A stretch of DNA of 64,000 bases from an uncultured Allomuricauda sp. (GTDB lineage: Bacteria; Bacteroidota; Bacteroidia; Flavobacteriales; Flavobacteriaceae): assembly GCF_947258355.1 (NCBI RefSeq), contig NZ_CAMYIC010000040.1:1-64000 (forward strand), written 5' to 3'. Below are positions 26,098-35,139 of the stretch, piece by piece. The notes below the pieces were generated by a model. That model was not told the origin of the DNA and did no database searches. It worked only from the letters and a program-made list of their open reading frames with translations. A program made the position numbers and the translations under genes. Each line of letters opens with the position of its first letter. Position 1 is the first letter of the stretch.

Positions 26098-26849
26098 TAC
26101 TTCACACGTTCGGGATAATTCGTAATAATGCCATCGACCCCGAACTCCATCATTTTTTCGATGTCTTCGGGTTCGTTAACCGTCCATGTATACACCTTTA
26201 ATCCTTCTGAGTGGATTTTGGCCGTGTTCTTCTTGGTAAGTGTTTTGTAGTTTGGGTTAATCGCGACGGCATTGAGTTCTTTGGCCACTTCTATGGCTCC
26301 AAGTGGATCATCGGAAGTTAATACGGCAATCTTTATGCCCTTATTAATACCTCTCATGTCCTTAAGTTCATCCCATTTAAAACTGGAAATGACAAAGTTG
26401 TCCTGAGACCAACCATGGTCTTCAATGTATTCGTTCACTATCTGATTGACCTTATCCGCAGTTCCAGCTCCTTTCAACTCTATATTGAGCTGGACTTTGT
26501 TGTCCATCAAATCAAGCACGTCAGCCAGTTCGGGTATTTTATGATTCCCTTTTAAGGTAAGTTGTTTTAAACTGTCCAAATCATACTCTTCTATATCGCC
26601 TTGGGAATCCGTAAGTCGATCTACTTGGTCATCATGAAAAACCACAATTTCACCACTCTTTATTTTGAACACATCGATCTCGATCATATCCACACCGAGT
26701 TCCATCGCTTTTTCAATTGATGGCAAAGTGTTCTCAGTCTCGTGCCCCATTGCTCCCCTATGTCCTACAACCAATGGTTTTGATTTTTCCATGTTACAAC
26801 TAGTTAAAAGTAGAGCAGCTGCGATAGCCACAAGTAAGTTTCGCTTCAT
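26097..26849 (-). CDS. Glycerophosphodiester phosphodiesterase, lipoprotein
   Basis: This 250-residue protein has a lipoprotein signal (AAALLLTSC, Cys18). The GDPD domain shows VVGHRGAMGHETENT, MIEIDVFK and VVFHDDQVDRLT, which carry the metal ligands and general acid/base His residues. It would hydrolyse glycerophosphodiesters to glycerol 3-phosphate and an alcohol in the periplasm or at the membrane. Its product is linked to the glycerol genes just beyond the next gene, though on the opposite strand. Confidence 0.92.
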   Translation of the reverse strand: MKRNLLVAIAAALLLTSCNMEKSKPLVVGHRGAMGHETENTLPSIEKAMELGVDMIEIDVFKIKSGEIVVFHDDQVDRLTDSQGDIEEYDLDSLKQLTLKGNHKIPELADVLDLMDNKVQLNIELKGAGTADKVNQIVNEYIEDHGWSQDNFVISSFKWDELKDMRGINKGIKIAVLTSDDPLGAIEVAKELNAVAINPNYKTLTKKNTAKIHSEGLKVYTWTVNEPEDIEKMMEFGVDGIITNYPERVK

Positions 26850-26958
26850 TTTGGTTTGATTTGATGCTTAAAAATACAATTTGCAATTGAATAAAATATT
26901 CTACCTCCCATCAAGAAATCTTTATTTGGCTAGCATTCGATTCCTCATTAAAGCAAAC

Positions 26959-28830
26959 CTATTCTCTTACCTTAAATATATAGGATTGCAAAGGCGCCAA
27001 TTCCACTTGTATTTGCCCCTGCCCATTGTTTACGGAGAGTTTCTTCTCTATTTTTCCGTAGAGTTCTTCAGTCAATGGATAATCATCATCAGTCAACTGC
27101 CACTTGACTATGATATCTTCAGGTATTTTAAAGTCGAAGGAATAGCTTTGGTGTTCATCAAAGTTAGAAAGAATGATTAGTTTTTCATTGTTGGTCCATC
27201 GCACATAGGAAAGTACCCGGTGATCATAGCCTTCGGTATGATCTTTATTATAAAAGTGGATTTCTTGATACTCGCCCATCAATGCTTCACTGTTAATAGT
27301 GAAATTCAAGAGTCGCTTGTAGAAATCCCTTAAGTTTTTTTCCCCTTCGGACAATTGACCTCCGTCGAACTTTTTATTGTTGACCCATCGTTGGTGATGT
27401 GGTACTCCGATATAATCAAAAATAGAAGTTCGCGTAGGTTTTCCGAAGCCAGCATCTTCTGCACCGGGCTCTCCCAATTCTTGCCCAAAATAGATCATAG
27501 TGGGCGATGTGCTGATGGTGGCGGAAACCACCATGGCAGGTTTACCCAATTGGGCGTCACCTACAAAATCAGGACTGGCGATACGCTGCTCGTCATGGTT
27601 TTCCAAAAAATGCAACATATGATGCTCAATATCTGCCATTCCTTTTTGCACCACAGGAATATGGTCTGTCCAACCGTAACCCTTCATGATGTGCTTTATG
27701 CTATCGTAAAGTTCCACTTTGTCATATAGGTAGTCCATTTTTCCTTTATGGATATAGTCCCTGTATAAGCTTGGATTGTATACTTCGGCCAAAAGGAAAG
27801 CATCGGGGTTCTTCATTTTTATATTGGAGTTAAGGTAACTCCAGAATTCCACGGGAACCATTTCGGCCATATCAAAACGGAATCCATCCACTCCAAAATC
27901 CAACCAATACTGTGTGATATCTTTAAACTTGTACCACGAATCGGGGAGAGTTTTATCTTTCCAAAATTCGTAGTGGGCTTTATAATCATTTTGGCGGTAC
28001 GCTTCAGGTAATTCGTCGAAATCCTTTGTGCCATCGGGACGGACGCCATAATTGATTTTCACGGTTTCGTACCAGTCATTAAAATGTGGTTGGGCCAATC
28101 TAGAGCCGTTACCTGTCCATTTGGCGGGCACCTCCTCAAATTTTGAATCTGTCAACCTATTTTCATCCCCTCCCAAGGGTAAGTATCCATCTTCCCACTT
28201 GGGTACTTGGAATGCCTCTCCGGGGATGTAATAAAAATTATTGTTTACATCATACTCCTTGGATGTATCATCGGAAGCACCGAAATCCTCGACTCCTCTA
28301 GGATTTGTCTTTCCTTCATAATTTCTTGCTACGTGATTGGGAACAATGTCTATGATTACTTTGAGTCCTGCATCGTGGGTTCGTTGTATCAATGCTTTGA
28401 ACTCTTCCAGTCTTTTTGATGGGTCAACGGCCAAATCGGGGTTTACATTATAATAATCCTTGACCGCATAGGGAGAACCTGCCCTTCCTTTTACCACATC
28501 AGGGTCATCGTTGGAAATATCGTATTCCGTGTAGTCGCGTATAACTGCATGGTGCGGCACTCCTGTAAACCAAATATAGGTAACGCCCAATTCCTTTATC
28601 TCCGACAATGCCTTATCAGAAAAGTCGGCAAACTTGCCCACTCCGTTTTCCTCAATAGTGCCCCATGGCTTATTGTTCGTATTGGTATTTCCAAAAAGAC
28701 GGGTAAATACTTGATAAACTACTTCTTTCTTTTTCATTTGCGGGGTAATCTGCTTTTGATAGGGTTCTTGCTTGCACGAAGATGCGGTAACAAGGATTAT
28801 AAGAAAAATGAGAGTTCGCTTTGTGGTCAT
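26959..28830 (-). CDS. GH13 alpha-amylase-family lipoprotein
   Basis: This 623-residue glycoside hydrolase has a lipoprotein signal ending in ASSC. The (beta/alpha)8 motifs are visible: VIIDIVPNHVA (region I), DGFRFDMAEM with the nucleophile Asp near 317 (region II), AEVYNP with Glu348 (region III) and LENHDEQR with the transition-state Asp near 413 (region IV). A C-terminal beta domain ends the protein. It should act on alpha-glucan or malto-oligosaccharides at the cell envelope. It lies 24 bases behind a LacI regulator and is divergent from susC/susD, a typical polysaccharide-utilisation layout. Confidence 0.9.
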   Translation of the reverse strand: MTTKRTLIFLIILVTASSCKQEPYQKQITPQMKKKEVVYQVFTRLFGNTNTNNKPWGTIEENGVGKFADFSDKALSEIKELGVTYIWFTGVPHHAVIRDYTEYDISNDDPDVVKGRAGSPYAVKDYYNVNPDLAVDPSKRLEEFKALIQRTHDAGLKVIIDIVPNHVARNYEGKTNPRGVEDFGASDDTSKEYDVNNNFYYIPGEAFQVPKWEDGYLPLGGDENRLTDSKFEEVPAKWTGNGSRLAQPHFNDWYETVKINYGVRPDGTKDFDELPEAYRQNDYKAHYEFWKDKTLPDSWYKFKDITQYWLDFGVDGFRFDMAEMVPVEFWSYLNSNIKMKNPDAFLLAEVYNPSLYRDYIHKGKMDYLYDKVELYDSIKHIMKGYGWTDHIPVVQKGMADIEHHMLHFLENHDEQRIASPDFVGDAQLGKPAMVVSATISTSPTMIYFGQELGEPGAEDAGFGKPTRTSIFDYIGVPHHQRWVNNKKFDGGQLSEGEKNLRDFYKRLLNFTINSEALMGEYQEIHFYNKDHTEGYDHRVLSYVRWTNNEKLIILSNFDEHQSYSFDFKIPEDIIVKWQLTDDDYPLTEELYGKIEKKLSVNNGQGQIQVELAPLQSYIFKVRE

Positions 28831-28854
28831 GCCATCACGAATGAAAATTAAGAC

Positions 28855-29874
28855 TTAGTGCGCTATGGAATCCCTTATTACCAAAGTGGGTTCCAATATT
28901 TTGGTCTGGTATGTTTCTTCCTCTGCTTCACTTTCTACCTTATCGATAAGCATTTTGGCAGAAACCTCTCCCATTTTTTCCCCATGTTGTGCCACTACGG
29001 TAAGACTGGGATTTGCATATTTGGACAGAACACCATCTGTAAAGCCAATAAAAGATATATCTTCTGGAATTCTCAGTCCTTTTTCTTGAACCAAACGCAT
29101 GCTATAAACGGCAAAGATTTCATTGACGCATAAAACGGCATCGGGTTCCTTCGAGTTCAAAAATGTCTTGATAGCCTTTTCGTCCATTTCCATTGAAGGC
29201 AACTTTAAGATCATTGATTCGTCTATTCCAATACTACTTTCTTCCAATGCCTTTCGATATCCCTTTGTTCGTGCCTGGCTCACGCTTAAATAATCATCGG
29301 TAGTGATCAAGGCTATTTTCTTTTTTCCTTGTTCGATAAATTTTTTGGTTGCTTGGTATGCTCCAAGTTCATCGTCGATAATTACTTTGTCACAATCAAC
29401 CTCATGGGTTATCCTATCAAAAAGCACTACTGGAATTCCTTGCTCTGTTACTTCTTTTAAATGGTTGTAATCCCCTTTTTCTTGGGTTTGAGAAGATAAA
29501 GACATTATGAAACCATCAATACTGCCATTTGCCAACATTTCCATATTAATGACTTCTTTGTCAAAAGATTCCTCTGATAAACAGACGATAACATTGTACC
29601 CTCGGGCGTTTGCATATTTTTCAATACCTCTTATTACAGTGGTAAAAAAGTGATGTACTATATCCGGTATTACAACTCCGATATTCTTAGTTCGCTTATT
29701 CTTTAAACTAATCGCAATGTTGTTGGGCTTATAATTGTAAAGCTTTGCAAAGGCTTGTACCTTTTCTTTGGTATCCCTACTGATTTCCTCGCTATTTTTA
29801 AGTGCTTTAGAAACCGTGGAAATGGACACCTCAAGTTCTCTTGCTATGTCTTTTAAAGTGATCTTTGCTTTCAA
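28855..29874 (-). CDS. LacI-family transcriptional regulator
   Basis: This 339-residue regulator has the LacI helix-turn-helix at 5-50 (TLKDIARELEVSISTVSKAL with the hinge helix NNIAISLKNKRTKNIG) and a periplasmic-binding-protein-like effector domain, GVVIPDIVHHFFTTV through GFTDG. It probably responds to a sugar released by the neighbouring amylase. A LacI-type operator, ACGAAACCGTTTTCGT, lies in the intergenic region before susC. It is co-directional with the GH13 gene (24-base gap) and divergent from susC/D. Confidence 0.93.
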   Translation of the reverse strand: MKAKITLKDIARELEVSISTVSKALKNSEEISRDTKEKVQAFAKLYNYKPNNIAISLKNKRTKNIGVVIPDIVHHFFTTVIRGIEKYANARGYNVIVCLSEESFDKEVINMEMLANGSIDGFIMSLSSQTQEKGDYNHLKEVTEQGIPVVLFDRITHEVDCDKVIIDDELGAYQATKKFIEQGKKKIALITTDDYLSVSQARTKGYRKALEESSIGIDESMILKLPSMEMDEKAIKTFLNSKEPDAVLCVNEIFAVYSMRLVQEKGLRIPEDISFIGFTDGVLSKYANPSLTVVAQHGEKMGEVSAKMLIDKVESEAEEETYQTKILEPTLVIRDSIAH

Positions 29875-30133
29875 TGATGAAGTTTTACGGCGTACAAATT
29901 TAGGAGTGAAAATTACTCAATAAAGTTACAAGAATGCGATTAAACTACATTTTTTCACAAAACAAGAATAGAAACCCATAGAATGTTCTTCCTATCAAAA
30001 ATGCATTTCAAAAAATAAAATTGCTATATTAGTCCTTATATTGTTGAATTCTTAATTCTCATTTCTTTTATTGAGATTACAGCAAACTAACTATTTAAGT
30101 TTTGTCATACCCGCACACCTCAAAGTTATTAAC

Positions 30134-30149
30134 ACGAAACCGTTTTCGT
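30134..30149. promoter_or_regulatory. LacI-type operator upstream of susC
   Basis: ACGAAACCGTTTTCGT is an inverted repeat with a central CG and only one mismatched pair. This is the form expected for LacI-family operators. It is about 95 bases before the susC ATG and overlaps the expected -33 region of a promoter with TAAATTTC at 30168-30175, so binding would block transcription. Confidence 0.65.
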
Positions 30150-30151
30150 AA

Positions 30152-30165
30152 TATATTGCAATATA
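30152..30165. repeat. Perfect 14-bp palindrome TATATTGCAATATA
   Basis: The palindrome sits three bases after the LacI-type operator and just before the candidate -7 box of susC. It may be a second regulator site or simply an AT-rich promoter spacer. Confidence 0.5.
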
Positions 30166-30243
30166 CTTAAATTTCGATTAACCTTTTTTTTATATATGTT
30201 TAACACTTGAATTAAAATTAACTAAACTTAAAATTAATTATTT

Positions 30244-33200
30244 ATGAAGATTACGCTACTAAAAAGCTTTTTGTTGCTTGGGGCATTTTTATGCTTTGGG
30301 ATTGCAAAAGCTCAGACAGTATCAGGTACCGTTTCGGATGCAAACGGGCCGTTGCCAGGGGCAAGCGTATTGGTAAAAGGTACTACCAATGGTACGCAAA
30401 CCGATTTTGATGGTAACTACAGCCTTAACGATGTTGAGGATTCTGCCACGTTGGTTTTTAGTTACATTGGTTATAAAACCGTAGAAATTGCGGTAAGTGG
30501 CCAATCTACCATTAATGTAACTCTGGAAGAAGATGCACAAGCTCTGGATGAGGTTGTTATTATCGGTTACGGTCAAACTACCGTAAAAGATGCAACTGGT
30601 TCGGTAGCAGCTGTTACTTCCGAGGATTTTAATGGTGGTGTTATCGCCTCACCTGAACAGTTGATCCAAGGTAAAACTGCTGGTGTACAAATAACACAGG
30701 CCAGTGGTGAACCGGGAGCAGGTATGAATTTGAGGATTAGGGGTTCTAATTCCATTCGTTCCAACAACAATCCGCTTTTCGTTGTAGATGGAGTGCCATT
30801 ATCTGGGGAATCAACTACACCTTCTGGTGGTGATGTAATCAATGGTAGTAACGCAACCAGAAACCCGTTGAACTTTATCAACCCGAACGACATCGAAAGT
30901 ATGTCCATTTTGAAAGATGCCTCGGCAACTGCCATTTATGGTTCTCGTGGTGCTAACGGTGTTGTAATAATTACCACTAAAAGTGGTAAAACCGGTCAAG
31001 GTGGTGTTTGGGAATTTAGCTCTAACTTAAGTATTTCCACACCTGCAAATGACTATGACCTTTTTGACAGGGATGAGTTCTTGTCCACAACGGCTTCGGT
31101 AAGAAGTCAAGAAATCGCAGATGCAAGTGATTATGGTTTTAATACCAATTGGCAAGATTATATAACAAGAACAGTAGCTTCACAAAACCAAAACCTTTCT
31201 TATTCAAGAAACTATGGCAGTGGAAATGTTAGAGCGACATTCTCTTATGGAAAGCAGTTTGGTGTTATTGAAAAATCCGCTCAAGAGCGTATTACGGGAA
31301 GACTTAATGCAAGTCAGCGTTTTCTAGATGATAAATTAAGATTGACCCTTCAAGCTTCCATTTCACGTGTAAATGATGATGCACCACCTATCAGTGGTAC
31401 TTCTGGAGCAAGTGGTAACTTGATCGGTGCTGCTTATTCAGCTAACCCAACGTGGCCAGCGCGTTCATCATTTTTCTTGGAAGGAAACCAATTGAACCCT
31501 GCCAATTACTTGGCAAACTTCCAATCTGTTACACATACCGATCGTGCTCTGATCAATTTCTCTGCGGAGTATGATTTAACTTCAGAATTGACTGCTAAAG
31601 TTAGTGTGGGTTATGATGACTCCGATGCAGAAGCAATTTCCTCTATTTCAGGAAATGCAAATAACTTTAACCGAGTTACAGGAAATGGTCAATCAGCTTA
31701 CAATACATTGAATGCAACAAGTAAGCTATTGGAAGCCACACTTAATTACAAAAAAGATTTTGACAATTCTTCATTAGATCTGATCGTTGGTTATTCCTTC
31801 CAGGATTTCCAAAGAAAAGGATTCAACTCGCAAGGTTGGAAAGCACCAACAACGGAGCTTAATGAAATGGGAGATCTTTTGATTGAGGATGTCAATAACA
31901 TTAGGTCTAGTATCAATGGACCATATCAACAAGCAGGTTATGCTCCAAACGGAACATTTATCAATAGTATCAACCCGTTTGAAGATACTGCAACTTTAGA
32001 TATCTCTTCAGGTGCGTACACTTCGGTTTGGGTAGATACTTTTGACAATACCGATGAACTTCAATCATTCTTTGCTAGAGCAAACTATACTTTGAACGAC
32101 AAGTTCTTGTTTACTGCAACAGTAAGAGCAGATGGTTCTTCCAAGTTTGGTGGTAGTAACCAATATGGTTATTTCCCATCCGGTGCATTTGCCTGGAAAA
32201 TCAACGAGGAAGATTTCATAGGAGACAACATATCAACCTTGAAATTGAGATTAGGGGCTGGTGTTACAGGTAACCAAGAAGGACTTGGATATGCAAACTT
32301 CCTTAGAAGGGTTCGTTTTGCGCAACCAGGCATCAGTGATAGTGGTGAAATCCTAAGACCAGGTGCACAAACTGTAGCGGTACAAAACCCAGACCTAAAA
32401 TGGGAGTCCACTTTGGACATGAACATAGGTGTGGACTTTGGTTTCAACCTAGACCGTTTCAGTGGTTCTGTTGATTTTTATAGAAAAGAAACCAACGATC
32501 TATTGTTTAGACAAGGAGCAGCTGCTCCTGCAGCCGATCCATTTGTTTTCAAAAACTTAGAAGATGGAACTATTATCAACCAAGGGGTTGAAGTTGCCTT
32601 AAACTATGATTTCGTGCAATCGGAAGACGTTACATTCTCATCTTCCTTTAATATTGCATACAACAAGAATACCGTAGAAGGATTAAACGGAGTTACTGCT
32701 AACTTCGGGGCTTTGAATGGTCCTGGATTGACTGACGCATTCGCTCAGCGATTGGGAGAAGGAAGATCTCTCTTCTCTTATTACATGGCCGAATATGCCG
32801 AAGACAGTAGTGGAAACCCAAACTTTAATCCTGATCAAAAGGATTTTGTTGACGAAGATGGTCTACCTGATGTAAACGCAGGTCTTTCCCTAAACCTTAG
32901 GGTTAAAAATTGGGATGCATCCGCTTATTTCACAGGTCAGTTTGGATTCTCCGTATATAACAACACTGCAAACGCCTTCTTGAACCGTCCAACTTTTGAG
33001 ACAACAAGAAACGTTACTCAAAGAGCCTTGGAAACAAATGTTAGTCAAGAAGTTTCAACATTATATTTAGAGAGCGGTGATTTTGTTAGATTACAGAATG
33101 CAAGTGTAGGATATAATGTTCCTTTAAGTGGTGACGGCGCTTTCAAGAGCCTAAGACTATCTTTAACAGGACAAAACTTGTTCTTGATCACAGACTATAG

Positions 33201-33327
33201 CGGTCTAGACCCAGAAGTATCATCTAGCACAGGTGACTTAGGTACAGGTATACCTAGTGCCAGTATAGATTATACTGCATTCCCAAGACCAAGAACTGTA
33301 ACATTGGGTATCAACGCTAAATTTTAA
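30244..33327 (+). CDS. SusC/RagA-family TonB-linked outer-membrane transporter
   Basis: This 1027-residue protein has a signal peptide to about residue 23 (IAKAQ). A carboxypeptidase-D regulatory-like domain follows (TVSGTVSDANGPLPGASVLV through YIGYKTVEIAV), then DEVVIIGYGQ, the plug domain (IRGSNSIRSNNNPLFVVDG, ILKDASATAIYGSRGANGV) and a 22-strand barrel. It imports an oligosaccharide or peptide across the outer membrane with the SusD partner encoded 11 bases later. The divergent LacI and GH13 genes suggest an alpha-glucan-derived substrate; this is inferred. Length is typical. Confidence 0.95.
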   Translation: MKITLLKSFLLLGAFLCFGIAKAQTVSGTVSDANGPLPGASVLVKGTTNGTQTDFDGNYSLNDVEDSATLVFSYIGYKTVEIAVSGQSTINVTLEEDAQALDEVVIIGYGQTTVKDATGSVAAVTSEDFNGGVIASPEQLIQGKTAGVQITQASGEPGAGMNLRIRGSNSIRSNNNPLFVVDGVPLSGESTTPSGGDVINGSNATRNPLNFINPNDIESMSILKDASATAIYGSRGANGVVIITTKSGKTGQGGVWEFSSNLSISTPANDYDLFDRDEFLSTTASVRSQEIADASDYGFNTNWQDYITRTVASQNQNLSYSRNYGSGNVRATFSYGKQFGVIEKSAQERITGRLNASQRFLDDKLRLTLQASISRVNDDAPPISGTSGASGNLIGAAYSANPTWPARSSFFLEGNQLNPANYLANFQSVTHTDRALINFSAEYDLTSELTAKVSVGYDDSDAEAISSISGNANNFNRVTGNGQSAYNTLNATSKLLEATLNYKKDFDNSSLDLIVGYSFQDFQRKGFNSQGWKAPTTELNEMGDLLIEDVNNIRSSINGPYQQAGYAPNGTFINSINPFEDTATLDISSGAYTSVWVDTFDNTDELQSFFARANYTLNDKFLFTATVRADGSSKFGGSNQYGYFPSGAFAWKINEEDFIGDNISTLKLRLGAGVTGNQEGLGYANFLRRVRFAQPGISDSGEILRPGAQTVAVQNPDLKWESTLDMNIGVDFGFNLDRFSGSVDFYRKETNDLLFRQGAAAPAADPFVFKNLEDGTIINQGVEVALNYDFVQSEDVTFSSSFNIAYNKNTVEGLNGVTANFGALNGPGLTDAFAQRLGEGRSLFSYYMAEYAEDSSGNPNFNPDQKDFVDEDGLPDVNAGLSLNLRVKNWDASAYFTGQFGFSVYNNTANAFLNRPTFETTRNVTQRALETNVSQEVSTLYLESGDFVRLQNASVGYNVPLSGDGAFKSLRLSLTGQNLFLITDYSGLDPEVSSSTGDLGTGIPSASIDYTAFPRPRTVTLGINAKF

Positions 33328-33338
33328 AAAAAAAAGCA

Positions 33339-34970
33339 ATGAAAAATTTAATAAAACAAACGAACAAATATTTTACTCTCAGCTTGTTCGTAGGGCTTTT
33401 GCTAACCTCCTGTACGGATTTGGAGGTAGAGCCAACGGACTCGCTACTGGATGACGGGTTTACCGGTATACAAACCGCTGAGGCGGCTTCGAGCCAGATA
33501 ACCGCTATGTACAACGATGTAAACGGTTATTTCGGTACACAAGCCAACTTGTACGCCCTTAACGAAGTTACCACAGACGCCCTATTGGTTCCTACAAGAG
33601 GATCTGACTGGGGAGACAATGGTATATGGAGACAATTGCACCAGCATTCATGGACTCCGGAGCACTCTTATATTTTAGGAGTATGGAACGAGTGGAATGG
33701 TCTGCAATTAAGCGCTAGTGAAGTTTTGGATTCTAGGTCTGCTTCTTCCAGCGAAGCAATAGGACATGCCTCATTTTTAAGAGGTTTGGCAATGTTTGTG
33801 ATCTTGGACAATTTTGCACAAGTTCCTTACAGAGATACTGAAGCTGCTGACCCGCTAGCCGATCCAGATGTACTTACTGGTGAAGATGCTGTTACCTTTA
33901 TCCTAAGTGATTTGGATAATGCTATTTCAAATCTTCCTGCATCCGCTGCTGGTGATGATAATTTTAGAGCCACCAAAGCGGCTGCTCGTTTTCTAAAAGC
34001 CAAAGTGCTTTTGAACAGACATATTTACAATGGTTCTGGATCTGCCGCTTCAAGCGATATGAATGAAGTAATCTCACTAGTTAACGCTATCGAAGGAGAT
34101 GGATATGAGCTTGCCGCTGACTACTTCGATATCTTTGTACCTGGTGGTGACACAGAGACTATTTGGTACTCACAGACGTCAGCTGGTACAAGAATTTTCA
34201 ACACATTACACTATAACTCTACCGAGCTAGGTGGTGGTGGTTGGAACGGTTTCAGTACTTTGGCTGAATTCTACGACTTATTCGAAGGTAATGCCGAAAG
34301 CAACGCCGGTCTTAACGATGGAACATTGAACGATGGTCAAGAAGAGCGAAGAGGTTTTGTTCCTCCAAGCGGTATCGCTTACGACGGAAGTTACGGTACT
34401 GATGACAATAACGACGGTATTGTAGATGGTTCCAATGTTGGATTTGGATTCCTTATTGGTCAACAATATGGCCCTAACGGTGCTGCATTGGAAGACAGAG
34501 GTGGTAACGCACTATCTTTTACAAGAGAATTCTTTAGTGCCGTTGATGGACAACCAAGCCTTGTGGACAACAACGAGGTTACCGGTATCCGTGTTATTAA
34601 ATACAACCCAAGAGATGGAGCATTTGCTAACCATATTATTTTCTTCAGATACTCAGATGCATATTTGATGAAAGCTGAAGCTATGTGGAGAAGTGGTGGA
34701 GACCCAACTGCAATGATCAATGAATTGCGTACTATTAGAGGTGCTGCCCCACTTGGATCAGTTAGCGAGCAAGATCTTTTGGATGAAAGAGCCCGTGAAT
34801 TGTATACTGAAGGTTGGAGAAGAAATGATATGATTCGTTTTGGGCAATACACTAAAGACTGGGAGTTTAAGGAAGCTGACGCTGTTGGAAATCCAGACCG
34901 TCAATTATTCCCTATCCCATCTGCCCAACTTATTCTTAACCCTAATTTGGTTCAGAATCCAGGCTACTAA
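33339..34970 (+). CDS. SusD/RagB-family surface lipoprotein
   Basis: This 543-residue lipoprotein has signal LFVGLLLTSC and then the SusD start TDLEVEPTDSLLDDGF. The TPR-like helical region includes RGLAMFVILDNFAQVPYRD and RATKAAARFLKAKVLLN. The C-terminal YLMKAEAMWRSGGDPTAMIN and DERARELYTEGWRRNDMIRF are family hallmarks. It caps the SusC barrel and binds the substrate on the cell surface. No SusE/SusF-like gene follows; a strong terminator ends the unit. Confidence 0.95.
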   Translation: MKNLIKQTNKYFTLSLFVGLLLTSCTDLEVEPTDSLLDDGFTGIQTAEAASSQITAMYNDVNGYFGTQANLYALNEVTTDALLVPTRGSDWGDNGIWRQLHQHSWTPEHSYILGVWNEWNGLQLSASEVLDSRSASSSEAIGHASFLRGLAMFVILDNFAQVPYRDTEAADPLADPDVLTGEDAVTFILSDLDNAISNLPASAAGDDNFRATKAAARFLKAKVLLNRHIYNGSGSAASSDMNEVISLVNAIEGDGYELAADYFDIFVPGGDTETIWYSQTSAGTRIFNTLHYNSTELGGGGWNGFSTLAEFYDLFEGNAESNAGLNDGTLNDGQEERRGFVPPSGIAYDGSYGTDDNNDGIVDGSNVGFGFLIGQQYGPNGAALEDRGGNALSFTREFFSAVDGQPSLVDNNEVTGIRVIKYNPRDGAFANHIIFFRYSDAYLMKAEAMWRSGGDPTAMINELRTIRGAAPLGSVSEQDLLDERARELYTEGWRRNDMIRFGQYTKDWEFKEADAVGNPDRQLFPIPSAQLILNPNLVQNPGY

Positions 34971-35000
34971 CAATTCAAAGTTTAAGCTGTTTAAATATGA

Positions 35001-35031
35001 AGAGACCACCGATTGGTGGTCTTTTCTTTTT
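35001..35031 (+). terminator. Rho-independent terminator after susD
   Basis: AGACCACC (35003-35010), loop GATT, GGTGGTCT (35015-35022), then TTTCTTTTT. The eight-bp stem with T-rich tail is 32 bases after the susD stop. It separates susC/susD from the following FG-GAP gene set. Confidence 0.9.
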
Positions 35032-35044
35032 AACATATGGCTTA

Positions 35045-35082
35045 TTAGTCAAACATTAATCTTTTCTTAGTAAAACATTAAT
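35045..35082. repeat. Tandem direct repeat, candidate activator site before the FG-GAP unit
   Basis: TTAGTCAAACATTAAT (35045-35060) and TTAGTAAAACATTAAT (35067-35082) are identical in 15 of 16 bases and lie 22 bp apart, about two helical turns. They are 58 bases before the ATG at 35140. Such spacing suggests two protomers of a regulator bound on one face of the DNA. Confidence 0.65.
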
Positions 35083-35139
35083 TGTTCTTCTACCCCCCTG
35101 CAATAAGTAATTATTTATATTACCACCTGCTATTGATAA

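Larger units (their letters stand above)
29875..30243. promoter_or_regulatory. Divergent lacI / susC control region
   Basis: This 369-base AT-rich spacer carries no gene that I can see. Its features cluster near susC: a LacI-type palindrome at 30134-30149, a perfect 14-bp palindrome at 30152-30165 and a -7-like TAAATTTC at 30168-30175. Near lacI only a weak GAGT-N7-ACTC inverted repeat (29904-29918) is seen. The remainder, about 29920-30120, shows no clear element. Confidence 0.6.
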
